A DNA stretch of 64,000 bases, taken from positions 1,640,177-1,704,176 of the forward strand of contig NC_008817.1 in the NCBI RefSeq assembly GCF_000015665.1, read 5' to 3'. Every line of letters starts with the position of its first letter. The first letter of the stretch is position 1. The notes below the pieces were generated by a model. The model had not been told where the DNA came from. It ran no database searches and was given only the letters and a program-made list of their open reading frames with translations. Made by a program: the position numbers and the translations under genes. Shown one piece after another: positions 46,403-55,588 of the stretch. This stretch comes from Prochlorococcus marinus str. MIT 9515. Lineage in GTDB: Bacteria > Cyanobacteriota > Cyanobacteriia > PCC-6307 > Cyanobiaceae.

Positions 46403-47485
46403 ATGAAAGTATTAAAAAAACATTTTAAAAAATCTCATATATTAATTATCGGTTCAGGAATTATTGGTAAATTTAACGCATTGGAGCTATCTGAACAAGG
46501 TTTTCAAATCACTATTGTAGATCCAAAAAAAGGTACAAATAGTAGTAGCGCTGCGTTGGGTCTCTTAATGAGTCACATGTATCAAAAAAGTAAAGGCAGA
46601 AGTTGGGAACTGAGAAAAAAAAGTAATGAATTATGGCCAAAATGGATAAAATTTCTTAGACAATATGACGAAAATTTAAAAATTGAAAAACCATTAATTC
46701 AACTAACAACAGACAAAACAAAATTTGAAAAACTAAATCAGTTTATATCTCATCATCCCAATAGAAATTTAAAAGTTTTAGACAGAGATTCTACGATTAT
46801 AAAAAGTATTAACAAAATATTTAATATTGAAAACTTAAGAGGAATCATCTCTTTTCAAGATGGCAGAATTGATCCTATTTCATTATTAAAAACATTAGAT
46901 ATTTATATAAAAAGTAAAAAAATAAAAACTATAGAAGAAGAAATTATCAAAATAAAAAAAATTAATAATCAATGGATTTCTGAGTGCAAAAATACATTAG
47001 AAATAAAATCTGATGCAATTATTTTATGTAACTCTCTTGAAGCAATAAAATTGATTGATTCAGATCTTCATAAAATCAGATTAAAACCAGTATTAGGTCA
47101 AGCGATAGAAATTGCAACTAATGATAAAGAAATTGATTTATTCTCTCTTCCTAAGCATTTCAGTATTAATAGCAAAAATTTTATTAGAATTAATAAAAAC
47201 AAATTGATTATTGGGTCTACGGACGAAAATAAAATAACACCTAGAGATAACGCATTTGAGGAACTTACCAATTTCTTAGAAAATAAGCCAAGTTGGCTGA
47301 ACCAAAATACAATTACAAATAAATGGTTTGGTATTAGATCACGTCCTGAAGGAGAACCTTCTCCTATACTAAGAAGTTTAGAAAAAGGTTTGGTTTTATG
47401 TACTGGTTTTTATAAAAATGGAATATTACTTGCTCCCGCTTGTTCTTCTTGGATTTCAGATGAAATTAAAAAACACGTTATTTAA
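46403..47485 (+). CDS. FAD-dependent oxidoreductase, ThiO-like glycine oxidase
   Basis: A 360-residue DAO-family flavoprotein. [20 protein letters not shown] (13-32) is the FAD-binding loop, [10 protein letters not shown] follows at the place of the ThiO substrate-loop, and the C-terminal part has [20 protein letters not shown] and [14 protein letters not shown]. The last motif closely resembles the [13 protein letters not shown] of ThiO. ThiO oxidises glycine to dehydroglycine for thiazole synthesis by ThiG, which is in this window at 1662. Other D-amino acid oxidase relatives remain possible. The final four bases overlap the dnaK stop on the other strand. Confidence 0.68.
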   Translation: MKVLKKHFKKSHILIIGSGIIGKFNALELSEQGFQITIVDPKKGTNSSSAALGLLMSHMYQKSKGRSWELRKKSNELWPKWIKFLRQYDENLKIEKPLIQLTTDKTKFEKLNQFISHHPNRNLKVLDRDSTIIKSINKIFNIENLRGIISFQDGRIDPISLLKTLDIYIKSKKIKTIEEEIIKIKKINNQWISECKNTLEIKSDAIILCNSLEAIKLIDSDLHKIRLKPVLGQAIEIATNDKEIDLFSLPKHFSINSKNFIRINKNKLIIGSTDENKITPRDNAFEELTNFLENKPSWLNQNTITNKWFGIRSRPEGEPSPILRSLEKGLVLCTGFYKNGILLAPACSSWISDEIKKHVI

Positions 47486-49386
47486 TCTTTTGTTTCTGTA
47501 AAGTCAGCATCAATAACATCATCATCAGGACCTTTATCATCAGAAGCATTTGCGTTTGGACCTCCTGGGGCAGGTGGTTGATTACCTGGCTGTTGATAGA
47601 CTGAAGAGCCTATTGCATAAAGTTCTTGTTGTAGTTCCTCTAACAATTTCTTCATAGAATCATAATCTTCTTTAGAAGTAGCCTCTTTCAAAGCTTTACT
47701 TTTTTCTTCTACCTTCGCTTTAGCAGAATCGTCAACCTTGTCACCAAGTTCCCCTAACTGTTTTTCTGTTTGATAAACGAGAGTTTCTGCTTGATTCTTT
47801 AAATCAATCTTTTCTCTTTTTTCTTTATCTACTGAAGCATTTGACTCTGCATCTTTTACCATTTTATCAACTTCATTATCTGAGAGAGTTGAAGCACCTG
47901 TTATTGAGATAGATTGCTCCTTTCCACTTCCTTTATCTTTAGCAGTAACACTTAGGATTCCATTGGCATCAATATCAAATGTTACCTCTATTTGTGGAAC
48001 ACCCCTTGGTGCGGAGGGAATCCCGTCAAGTCTAAATGTTCCTAAACTTTTATTATCTGAGGCCATTTCCCTCTCTCCTTGAAGGACATGAATTTCGACA
48101 TTAGTTTGACCATCAACAGCAGTTGAGTAAGTCTCAGATTTTTTAGTTGGTACTGTTGTATTACGAGTAATCATCTTAGTCATCACTCCTCCTAAAGTCT
48201 CCACACCTAGAGATAACGGAGTAACGTCTAACAATAATATGTCTTTAACCTCACCTGCTAACACACCCCCTTGTATCGCTGCACCCACAGCTACAACCTC
48301 ATCTGGATTTACAGTTTGATTCGGGTCTTTACCTGTTACTCTCTTTACTAACTCCTGTACAGCTGGCATTCTTGTTGAACCTCCAACCATAACTATTTCA
48401 TCAATCTCACCTGTAGAAAGCTTTGCATCCTTAAGAGCTTGCTCTACAGGAACTCTACATCTATCGATTAACTTGGAGGCTAGTTCTTCAAAATTAGCTC
48501 TAGTCAAATTCAAATCAAGATGCTTTGGACCATCTGGTGTAGCAGTAATGAAAGGTAAATTTATTTCGCTTTGAGTAGCATTTGAAAGTTCAATCTTTGC
48601 CTTTTCAGCTGCTTCAGTAAGACGTTGTAAGGCTTGTTTGTCCTCTCTCAAGTCAATCCCTTCATTGCTTTTAAAAACGCTCGCCAGATGATTGACAATA
48701 CATCTATCGAAATCATCACCTCCTAAATGAGTATCCCCAGATGTTGATAAAACTTCGAAAACACCGTCTCCAACTTCTAAAACTGAAACATCAAAAGTTC
48801 CACCTCCTAAATCAAAAACTAAAATCCTCTCATTACTTTTTTTATCTAATCCATAAGCTAAAGCCGCAGCTGTAGGTTCATTAATTATTCTTAAAACCTC
48901 TAATCCTGCAATTTTACCCGCATCTTTTGTAGCCTGTCTTTGAGAATCATTAAAATAGGCTGGAACTGTTATTACAGCTTGAGTGATGTTTTCACCTAAA
49001 TACTTACCAGCATCTTCAGAAAGTTTTCTTAAAACCTGAGCACTAACCTCTTCAGGAGAAAATTGTTTATCTAAAACTGGACATTTTAATTTTACATTTG
49101 ATCCAGCTTTTTCAATCCCATAACTAACATCTTTAGATTCTTCATTAACTTCGTCGACTCTTCTACCAACAAAACGCTTAGCTGAATAAAAAGTATTTTC
49201 AGGGTTCATTACAGCTTGTCGTTTTGCAATCTGTCCAACAAGCTGATCTTGGTTTTTAGTATATGCAACTACAGATGGTGTTGTTCTGAAACCCTCTGCA
49301 TTTGCTATTACAGTAGGTTTACCCCCTTCCATCACAGCAACACAACTATTAGTTGTTCCTAAATCGATTCCAACAACCTTCCCCAT
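47482..49386 (-). CDS. dnaK: Chaperone DnaK (Hsp70)
   Basis: A 634-residue Hsp70. The start [33 protein letters not shown] and the substrate-binding domain segment [10 protein letters not shown] are standard. It ends in a glycine- and proline-rich linker and the acidic [14 protein letters not shown], matching the DVIDADFTE tail of the main housekeeping DnaK in cyanobacteria (DnaK2-like). No CIRCE repeat is visible upstream. It stands alone, not with dnaJ or grpE. Its stop region overlaps the convergent FAD oxidase gene by four bases. Confidence 0.98.
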   Translation of the reverse strand: MGKVVGIDLGTTNSCVAVMEGGKPTVIANAEGFRTTPSVVAYTKNQDQLVGQIAKRQAVMNPENTFYSAKRFVGRRVDEVNEESKDVSYGIEKAGSNVKLKCPVLDKQFSPEEVSAQVLRKLSEDAGKYLGENITQAVITVPAYFNDSQRQATKDAGKIAGLEVLRIINEPTAAALAYGLDKKSNERILVFDLGGGTFDVSVLEVGDGVFEVLSTSGDTHLGGDDFDRCIVNHLASVFKSNEGIDLREDKQALQRLTEAAEKAKIELSNATQSEINLPFITATPDGPKHLDLNLTRANFEELASKLIDRCRVPVEQALKDAKLSTGEIDEIVMVGGSTRMPAVQELVKRVTGKDPNQTVNPDEVVAVGAAIQGGVLAGEVKDILLLDVTPLSLGVETLGGVMTKMITRNTTVPTKKSETYSTAVDGQTNVEIHVLQGEREMASDNKSLGTFRLDGIPSAPRGVPQIEVTFDIDANGILSVTAKDKGSGKEQSISITGASTLSDNEVDKMVKDAESNASVDKEKREKIDLKNQAETLVYQTEKQLGELGDKVDDSAKAKVEEKSKALKEATSKEDYDSMKKLLEELQQELYAIGSSVYQQPGNQPPAPGGPNANASDDKGPDDDVIDADFTETKD

Positions 49387-49502
49387 TGGTAGATACTCTG
49401 CTTAATATTCTCCATAATCGGTCATTGACGACATTATTGTTACTCTAAAACGAGGTGTGGTTCCCGAACAGATCACAATTTTTTTTAAAAATTTCTCTAA
49501 AA

Positions 49503-50360
49503 ATGATTACAAGTAATACATCTTTTCTTGCTTTAATTGGAAACCCAGTAAGCCACTCTTTATCTCCAATCATGCAAAATGCAGCTATAAAATATTTAGG
49601 TCTTGATTTAATTTACATAGCAATTCCCTGTAAAAATGAAGACTTAGAAATTGTTGTAAATTCTCTAAAAAAAATGAATTGTAAAGGCTTAAATATTACA
49701 ATTCCATTTAAAAAGAAAGTATTTGATCTCTGCAGTGAAATATCACCAGTTGCAAAAAAAATACAGGCTATAAATACTCTTAAACTTAAAAATGATAATA
49801 ATTGGAGTGGTACAAATACTGATATTGAAGGGTTTATCTACCCTTTAAAAAACCTAAATTTAACAAACAAAAATTCGATAATTTTGGGTTCTGGAGGCGC
49901 TGCAAGATCAGTAATTCAAGGTCTTATAGATTTAAAATTATCGAAAATCACCATTATCTCAAGGAATAATAACTCTTTAAATGAGCTAATTACCCTTTTT
50001 AAAAATGACATCAAAATAGAGGGAATACTAAATACTAATGATGAAATTGGTAACTTAATTGAAGAAACAGATTTAATAGTCAATACAACTCCAATAGGAA
50101 TGAGTCAAACCTCAGATAATGATGCAATACCATTTGGGCAATCGTCTTGGGAAACTATTGATTCAAATACAATTGTTTATGATCTTATTTACAATCCTTC
50201 ACCTACTCCTTTTTTAAAGTTTTGCGATAGAAAAGGATGTATGACTATAGATGGTACTCAAATGCTAATTGCTCAAGGAGCAAAATCATTATCATTTTGG
50301 ACAAATGGTTTAGAAGTACCTTTTGAAGTAATGCATGATGCACTAAAAAAATATCTTTAA
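49503..50360 (+). CDS. aroE: Shikimate dehydrogenase
   Basis: About 285 residues. ALIGNPVSHSLSP places the substrate serines (S19, S21), K70 in ITIPFKKK is the catalytic lysine, and N91 and D107 (INTL, TNTD) complete the site. ILGSGGAARSVIQGL is the NADP-binding loop. It reduces dehydroshikimate to shikimate. I chose the ATG at 49503 because the 16 extra residues from 49455 do not resemble the family. It is divergent from dnaK with about 115 bases between. Confidence 0.94.
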   Translation: MITSNTSFLALIGNPVSHSLSPIMQNAAIKYLGLDLIYIAIPCKNEDLEIVVNSLKKMNCKGLNITIPFKKKVFDLCSEISPVAKKIQAINTLKLKNDNNWSGTNTDIEGFIYPLKNLNLTNKNSIILGSGGAARSVIQGLIDLKLSKITIISRNNNSLNELITLFKNDIKIEGILNTNDEIGNLIEETDLIVNTTPIGMSQTSDNDAIPFGQSSWETIDSNTIVYDLIYNPSPTPFLKFCDRKGCMTIDGTQMLIAQGAKSLSFWTNGLEVPFEVMHDALKKYL

Positions 50361-50469
50361 CCAGATAAAAAGCTCATTATTATTAAGAATATGACCTTGA
50401 TAATGTATCGTATGTAATGTACAGACGCTCATTAACAAATTTACGAGCCAAAGACCTTGTCTGAAAATT

Positions 50470-50937
50470 ATGACTGATCAAATTTATTACGAAACTATGT
50501 ATATTCTTCGCCCGGATATCGCGGAGGAGGAAGTGAAAAATCATATCGATAAATATAATAAACTTCTTGAAGAATTTGGTGCGACAATCCTCGATAGTCA
50601 AATGAGAGGTAAAAGAAGGCTTGCTTATCAGATAGCAAAACATCGGGAGGGGATTTATGTGCAATTAAGTCATCAAGGGGACGGACAACATATCTTCAAA
50701 ATAGAAAAAGCAATGCGTTTAAGTGAAGATGTCATAAGATATTTGACAGTAAAGCAAGAAGGTCCTTTACCGACACCAAGATCTTCTAATAAAAGCTCTA
50801 ATCAAGCAGAAAAAAAAGAAAATGAGAATATTGATTCAGCCAATAAATCTGAGCCTAAAGCAGACGAAACGGATAATAAAAAGAAAATAACCTTAGAATC
50901 TTCTACTCCAGAATTAGAAGAGCAAGTAAAATCTTAA
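50470..50937 (+). CDS. rpsF: 30S ribosomal protein S6
   Basis: A 155-residue protein. Residues 1-95 are a normal S6: [22 protein letters not shown]-like strand, [20 protein letters not shown] and the [13 protein letters not shown] helix. The last 55 or so residues are a polar, lysine- and glutamate-rich tail that looks disordered. Such tails are common in cyanobacterial S6. S6 binds with S18 to the platform of the small subunit; rpsR is not adjacent here. It ends 3 bases from the convergent argG. Confidence 0.96.
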   Translation: MTDQIYYETMYILRPDIAEEEVKNHIDKYNKLLEEFGATILDSQMRGKRRLAYQIAKHREGIYVQLSHQGDGQHIFKIEKAMRLSEDVIRYLTVKQEGPLPTPRSSNKSSNQAEKKENENIDSANKSEPKADETDNKKKITLESSTPELEEQVKS

Positions 50938-50940
50938 GTT

Positions 50941-52155
50941 TTAATTATTCATTTTTGAATTTAATTCTGCCCATATTTTATTAGACATACCCCACATATA
51001 GATGAATCCTTCTGCTTGCTTGTGGTCAAAAATATCATCTTTACTATAGGTTGCTAAATCTTCCCTATAAAGAGAATTATTTTCAGAGGACCTACCAATT
51101 ATTATTGCATTTCCTTTATGTAATCTTATTTTCACCTTTCCATTAACAGAAGTTTGTGTTGCATCAATAAAACCATCTAATGCTTTCTTAAGAGGGCCGA
51201 ACCAAAATCCCTGATATACAAGTTGGGCCCATTTTTTTTCGACTAAATTTTTAAAATCTAATACATCTGGATTTAACGTTATGCTTTCTAATTCTTTATG
51301 AGCTTTTATAAGCAGTAAAAGACCAGGAGCCTCATATATTTCTCTACTTTTAATGCCAACTACTCTATCTTCAATCATATCAATCCTACCAAAACCATTT
51401 TTTCCTGCTAAGTAATTAACCTTTTGAATAATCTTTAAAGGGCTTAGAGATTCGTTCCCAATAGCAATAGGAAATCCATTTTTAAATGTAATTTCTATAT
51501 CCTTTGGATAATTTGGCGAATCATCAATAGATGAAGTCATCGCAAAAACTTCTTCATTAGGTTCTTGCATCGGATCTTCCAAAAAACCAGCTTCGACACT
51601 ACGGCCAAGAAGATTGACATCAATCGAGTATGGTGATTTCTTAGAAACCGGAGCAGGAATTCCAAATTTTTCTCCATATAAAATAGCTTCTTCTCTACTC
51701 ATCTTCCATTCTCGAGCAGGTGTAATTATCTCCAAATCAGGTCCTAAAGCATTAATAGCCAAGTCAAATCTTACTTGATCATTTCCTTTTCCTGTACAAC
51801 CGTGCGCAACTGCGCCAGCATTTAATTTTCTTGCTAATTTGACAAGATTTTCAGCTATTAAAGGTCTGGCCAAAGCTGTTGATAAAGGATACTTTTCTCC
51901 ATAAAGTGCGTTTGCTCTTATAGCAGGAAAAGCATACTTCTCAACAAAATCCTCTACTAAATTTCCAATCACCGATTTTGTTGCTCCGGAATTTAAAGCT
52001 TTTTGACTAATACTCTCTATATCGTCTCCTTGACCAAGATCTGCCACAAAAGTAATAACTTCTGAAATTCCGTATTCATTTTTAAGATATGGAATACAAA
52101 CACTAGTATCAACTCCACCAGAATAGGCAAGAACAACTTTTTTTGGGTGCTGCAT
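50941..52155 (-). CDS. argG: Argininosuccinate synthase
   Basis: A 404-residue enzyme joining citrulline and aspartate with [21 protein letters not shown] (7-24) is the PP-loop, [13 protein letters not shown] is the second substrate signature, and [12 protein letters not shown] and [13 protein letters not shown] follow as in the family. Length is normal. The product feeds arginine, which also supplies polyamines through the agmatine route partly encoded at 24370-26107. It converges with rpsF at a 3-base gap. Confidence 0.97.
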   Translation of the reverse strand: MQHPKKVVLAYSGGVDTSVCIPYLKNEYGISEVITFVADLGQGDDIESISQKALNSGATKSVIGNLVEDFVEKYAFPAIRANALYGEKYPLSTALARPLIAENLVKLARKLNAGAVAHGCTGKGNDQVRFDLAINALGPDLEIITPAREWKMSREEAILYGEKFGIPAPVSKKSPYSIDVNLLGRSVEAGFLEDPMQEPNEEVFAMTSSIDDSPNYPKDIEITFKNGFPIAIGNESLSPLKIIQKVNYLAGKNGFGRIDMIEDRVVGIKSREIYEAPGLLLLIKAHKELESITLNPDVLDFKNLVEKKWAQLVYQGFWFGPLKKALDGFIDATQTSVNGKVKIRLHKGNAIIIGRSSENNSLYREDLATYSKDDIFDHKQAEGFIYMWGMSNKIWAELNSKMNN

Positions 52156-52192
52156 TAAAATTTCCCTCAGGTAACAGTCTAAAATCTAAATT

Positions 52193-52399
52193 TCATTTAG
52201 CTTTCAAAATTTTATTGAAAACTAATATTATTGTAACTACAAGTCCTGGACCAAAAACTAATAAAAGAACAAGATAATTATTAATTAATAAAATCTCAGG
52301 GTTTATAAAACCATAAAACTTAAAAAGAATAGCTAAAAAAAAGGAAATTGACCAAATTAAGAAATATTTAAAATTTTCTTTATCAAACAAAATTTTCAA
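52193..52399 (-). CDS. Small two-helix membrane protein, 68 aa
   Basis: A 68-residue protein with two hydrophobic segments, about residues 11-31 (FLIWSISFFLAILFKFYGF) and 42-63 (YLVLLLVFGPGLVVTIILVF), and basic ends. I do not recognise it. A glycine-proline in the second helix and positive residues at both ends suggest both termini in the cytoplasm. It lies between argG, on the same strand 37 bases downstream, and the divergent DUF3134 gene. Size, hydrophobic pattern and placement suggest a real small membrane protein of marine cyanobacteria. Confidence 0.6.
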   Translation of the reverse strand: MKILFDKENFKYFLIWSISFFLAILFKFYGFINPEILLINNYLVLLLVFGPGLVVTIILVFNKILKAK

Positions 52400-52444
52400 A
52401 GTGGCATGTTTATGTATTATGTTACATGTAAGTGAATTTACAAA

Positions 52445-52723
52445 ATGGATTCTGATAAAATCAAACTTAGATTGAATGAAATTGCTGAAGTAAATCCAGC
52501 CTTGACTTGTTATCGAAGAGAAGACCCCGCACCCGTATTACCATTAAGAGAAGAACCTGATTTGCTATCTTGGTTAGAAGAGACAGGAAGACTTGTAACT
52601 GAAAAAGATGGAGACTCACAAGAAATTAGTACAATTGAAGAGGAAGAACTTTCAGCTTTAATGGGAGAAAAAGAGGATTATAAAACCGAAGATGATTCAT
52701 CAGAAGATGATTGGGAAGACTAG
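52445..52723 (+). CDS. DUF3134 protein
   Basis: A 92-residue acidic protein. NPALTCYRREDPAPVLPL followed by DLLSWLEETGRLV is the pattern I associate with the cyanobacterial DUF3134 family, whose function is unknown. The C-terminal half is an unusually acidic tail (EEEELSALMGEKED to SSEDDWED). No cysteine pair or membrane segment is present. The last 17 bases overlap the start of mraY, so the pair is likely translated together, although no functional link is known. Confidence 0.75.
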   Translation: MDSDKIKLRLNEIAEVNPALTCYRREDPAPVLPLREEPDLLSWLEETGRLVTEKDGDSQEISTIEEEELSALMGEKEDYKTEDDSSEDDWED

Positions 52724-53783
52724 AAGACTAGATTTTACTACTTTATTTTTTTTAATTACATTATCTTTAATAGTAAATTCTTTTATTTTTAATAATTTAC
52801 TTATAATTTGTATTTTTCTTGTATTTTTTTCTATTTGTATATTAATAACTAATTACGGTTTAAAAATAATTAAACAATTAAATTTACTACAAAATATTAG
52901 AGATACAGGACCATCTTTTCATTTTAATAAAAAGAATACACCTACAATGGGAGGAATATTTATTATTCTTCCTTTATTATTACTGCTTTTAATAGTAAAC
53001 CATTACTTCTATTCCATGGGAATAATACTATTATTTTTTGGTAGTTTAAGTTTTTTTATTATAGGATTTTTAGACGACTATTTAAGTATTAAGAAGAAAA
53101 AGAATATAGGTTTAAGATCAACTCAAAAATTCATATTACAATCATTAATTTCAATATTATTTATCGTATTAGCCTATCAAAATGGTTATATAAACTCTTT
53201 AATTACAGTATCCAATAATTGGGCTATTGATACTAATATAGTGATTTTTCCAATCTGTTTTGTTACCTTAGTAGGTTTAAGTAACGCAGTAAATTTAACA
53301 GACGGACTTGATGGATTAGCATCTGGATGCGGGTCAATAGTCTTTTATGGACTTGGCACAGAAATATTTATTAAAGGTCAGCAAGAATTAATAATATATG
53401 GTCTTATTGCGTACGCAATGTCAGGTTTATGTGTAGGCTTTTTGAAATTTAATAAGTATCCTGCAAAAATATTCATGGGCGATACAGGATCATTAACAAT
53501 TGGTGCAACATTAGGTTATATTTCAATATTAACTAATAGCTATTTTACATTATTTATTATCTCAGGAATATTTGTTATTGAAGCTTTATCAGTAATTATT
53601 CAAGTAAGTTTTTTTAAAATAACCAAAAAAATATTTAAAAGAGGAAAAAGGGTCTTTTTAATGACTCCAATACATCATCATTTTGAATTGAGTGGAATGA
53701 AGGAAGAAAAAATAGTTGAAAACTTCTGGAAAATCAACATATTACTCGTAATTTTAGGTATAGTTTTAAAAATAAATCTTTAA
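52707..53783 (+). CDS. mraY: Phospho-N-acetylmuramoyl-pentapeptide transferase
   Basis: A 358-residue polytopic enzyme that moves phospho-MurNAc-pentapeptide to undecaprenyl phosphate, making lipid I. The site is visible: FLDDYLSI (121-128, with D123 and D124), NLTDGLDGLASG (196-207), FMGDTGSL and the TPIHHHFE loop. About ten hydrophobic segments are present. Start chosen at ATG 52707; an ATG at 52692 would add five residues. It overlaps the DUF3134 gene by 17 bases. Confidence 0.95.
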   Translation: MIGKTRRLDFTTLFFLITLSLIVNSFIFNNLLIICIFLVFFSICILITNYGLKIIKQLNLLQNIRDTGPSFHFNKKNTPTMGGIFIILPLLLLLLIVNHYFYSMGIILLFFGSLSFFIIGFLDDYLSIKKKKNIGLRSTQKFILQSLISILFIVLAYQNGYINSLITVSNNWAIDTNIVIFPICFVTLVGLSNAVNLTDGLDGLASGCGSIVFYGLGTEIFIKGQQELIIYGLIAYAMSGLCVGFLKFNKYPAKIFMGDTGSLTIGATLGYISILTNSYFTLFIISGIFVIEALSVIIQVSFFKITKKIFKRGKRVFLMTPIHHHFELSGMKEEKIVENFWKINILLVILGIVLKINL

Positions 53784-53796
53784 AGCATTACTTAAT

Positions 53797-54057
53797 ATGA
53801 GTTTCTTTACATGGAAAGATGATGGATTAACAAGTGACTGTAGTAGTCTTGATGCGATGGCTTCTAGATTTGAAGAAACAGCTAACTTAATAAAGAAATT
53901 ATCGCAAAAAGGCTTTCAATTAAAAAAAACGCAAAAGAATCAATTAATTATCCATTCTGATCCAAAGGTTTTTAATCAATGGGGCTTTATCAGTGAAGAA
54001 CTACCTTTTAAACAACTTTCCTTGATTTTGGATGATGAATCAATAGTTGATTTTTGA
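53797..54057 (+). CDS. Small hypothetical protein, 86 aa
   Basis: An 86-residue soluble protein of unknown family, starting MSFFTWKDDGLTSDCSSLDAM. It has an amphipathic helix LDAMASRFEETANLIKKLS near 18-36 and a beta-rich half (FQLKKTQKNQLIIHS). The aromatic start and the charge pattern look like a folded small protein, not noise. It begins 13 bases after mraY and its last 82 bases overlap the 3' end of the convergent sucrose-phosphate synthase, the longest overlap in the window. Confidence 0.6.
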   Translation: MSFFTWKDDGLTSDCSSLDAMASRFEETANLIKKLSQKGFQLKKTQKNQLIIHSDPKVFNQWGFISEELPFKQLSLILDDESIVDF

Positions 54058-55388
54058 TATTGACTTGATAGGACTGATAAATATTTTCTGACATGAGTAT
54101 TCCAGCTAAAATGTCTATGAACTCCTTCAATTCCGTTTCTACTCCATAATTTCCATTGAGAACTGTTTGTAATGCCTTGTTCAAGAGCAAGTTTTAATTT
54201 ATTAATATCACTTACATCAACTAATAAGCCATTATCACATTTTGAGTGAATCTCTTTAGGCCCTCCATCATCTGTGGCAATAATTGGCAAACCACATGAA
54301 GATGCTTCAAGTAACGTTAATCCAAAAGGCTCTGTTAATGCAGGATTCACAAATATACCTCCCCTACTTGCTGCCCATCTATATAAGGCAGGAATGTTTG
54401 CTGGAGAATGTTTTTTTGGATAAGCTACTTTTCCATATAAATTGTATTTATCTATCATTTCAAAAATTTTTTGAAAAACATCTTTTTGTTGAGAGTCAAG
54501 TTTTGAAGTATTATCTCTACAACCTAAAACTAAAATCAAATTAGTTTTCCTTTTAAGTTTTTCTGATCGTCCATATGCTTCTACTAGAGCAGGAATATTT
54601 TTTCTTCTTACTGCTCTGGAAATAGCCAAAAAGGGAGGCTTTCTTAAGTCTTTTAAAAAAGGAAGCATCATATTATCAATTTCAGCAATTTCAGTTGTAG
54701 AGTTAATATGATGAAATTTTTTGTGATTTACTCCAGGAGCAATTACTTTAGATTTATCAAAGGAAAAAGAATTATATTGAGAGTATTGATATATAGATTC
54801 TTGTTTAGTGCTTGTTACGACAATATCCGCATATTTTAAGGCCTCTTCCTCAGCATTAATTCTTTTACTTATAAAGTACAACTTTTCAATTTGATTAATT
54901 TTTAAACCAGCCTCAATTAGTTTTCTTTTTTTCTCTCTCCCTAAAGAATGCCCAGTAAAGATTAAAGGTACTTTAAGAACTTGGCTTAATCTAATTCCTA
55001 CGTAACCAGCATCTGCGTAATGAGCATGAATAAAATTTGGCTTGTTATCAAGTTTTTTATAATAGTTGATGAGGTTGTGAGTCAATTCATCTAAATAAGG
55101 CCAAAGTAATTCTTTTCTTAAATATTTATTAGGACCAAATTGAAATCTTAATATTTGTGCTCCGGGTTCAATAAATTCCTTTTCTTTTGAATAAGATTTG
55201 TCGACTTTATTATCATTAATCAGACGAGTCACTAAATCTACTTGCTCAACTTGAGAAGTATTTGCTAAGCCTTTGACTAATTCCAATACATATTGCGTTT
55301 GCCCACCAGTATCTGAATCCCTACCTAATTCAAGGCTACTGGAACGTATTAAACCATGCAAATGTAAATATAAAAATTTTAAACCCAT
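53976..55388 (-). CDS. Sucrose-phosphate-synthase-type glycosyltransferase (GT domain only)
   Basis: A 470-residue GT4 enzyme. SSSLELGRDSDTGGQTQYV near the start is the hallmark of sucrose-phosphate synthases, HAHYADAGYVGIRL and FTGHSLGREKK follow, and E-PFGLTLL-E with GLPIIATDDGGP is the donor site. It would join glucose from a nucleotide sugar to fructose-6-phosphate. Synechocystis-type enzymes carry a C-terminal phosphohydrolase-like domain; here the protein ends shortly after the transferase, with about 30 serine-rich residues. A separate sucrose phosphatase would be needed. A sucrose synthase-like or other sucrose-type role is less likely from the N-terminal motif. Confidence 0.85.
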   Translation of the reverse strand: MGLKFLYLHLHGLIRSSSLELGRDSDTGGQTQYVLELVKGLANTSQVEQVDLVTRLINDNKVDKSYSKEKEFIEPGAQILRFQFGPNKYLRKELLWPYLDELTHNLINYYKKLDNKPNFIHAHYADAGYVGIRLSQVLKVPLIFTGHSLGREKKRKLIEAGLKINQIEKLYFISKRINAEEEALKYADIVVTSTKQESIYQYSQYNSFSFDKSKVIAPGVNHKKFHHINSTTEIAEIDNMMLPFLKDLRKPPFLAISRAVRRKNIPALVEAYGRSEKLKRKTNLILVLGCRDNTSKLDSQQKDVFQKIFEMIDKYNLYGKVAYPKKHSPANIPALYRWAASRGGIFVNPALTEPFGLTLLEASSCGLPIIATDDGGPKEIHSKCDNGLLVDVSDINKLKLALEQGITNSSQWKLWSRNGIEGVHRHFSWNTHVRKYLSVLSSQYQKSTIDSSSKIKESCLKGSSSLIKPH

Positions 55389-55588
55389 TTCACACGTTTC
55401 AGATACAATCTCCTATTAGAGATAAGCTGAATTTCAACAAGAAATATTAAGAAAGCATTATGATTTATTAATTTATAAAAAGTATAGAGGACTAAAAGCC
55501 CTGAAAACAGTAGGTTCTCATAAGTTTATAAAAAGATTTTCAAAAATAATAATATATAGAATGCAAAGAAATACAACTAATTATTTAC
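55389..55588 (-). other. Intergenic region between uvrA and the sucrose-phosphate synthase gene
   Basis: About 200 bases. On the minus strand it would be the leader of the sucrose gene. Frames are short and I call none. AGGAGA lies about 25 bases before the ATG at 55388, further than an ordinary ribosome binding site. No tRNA or named RNA is recognised. Confidence 0.3.

Noticed and set aside
49387..49502. CIRCE element upstream of dnaK
   Set aside because: No TTAGCACTC/GAGTGCTAA inverted repeat is present.
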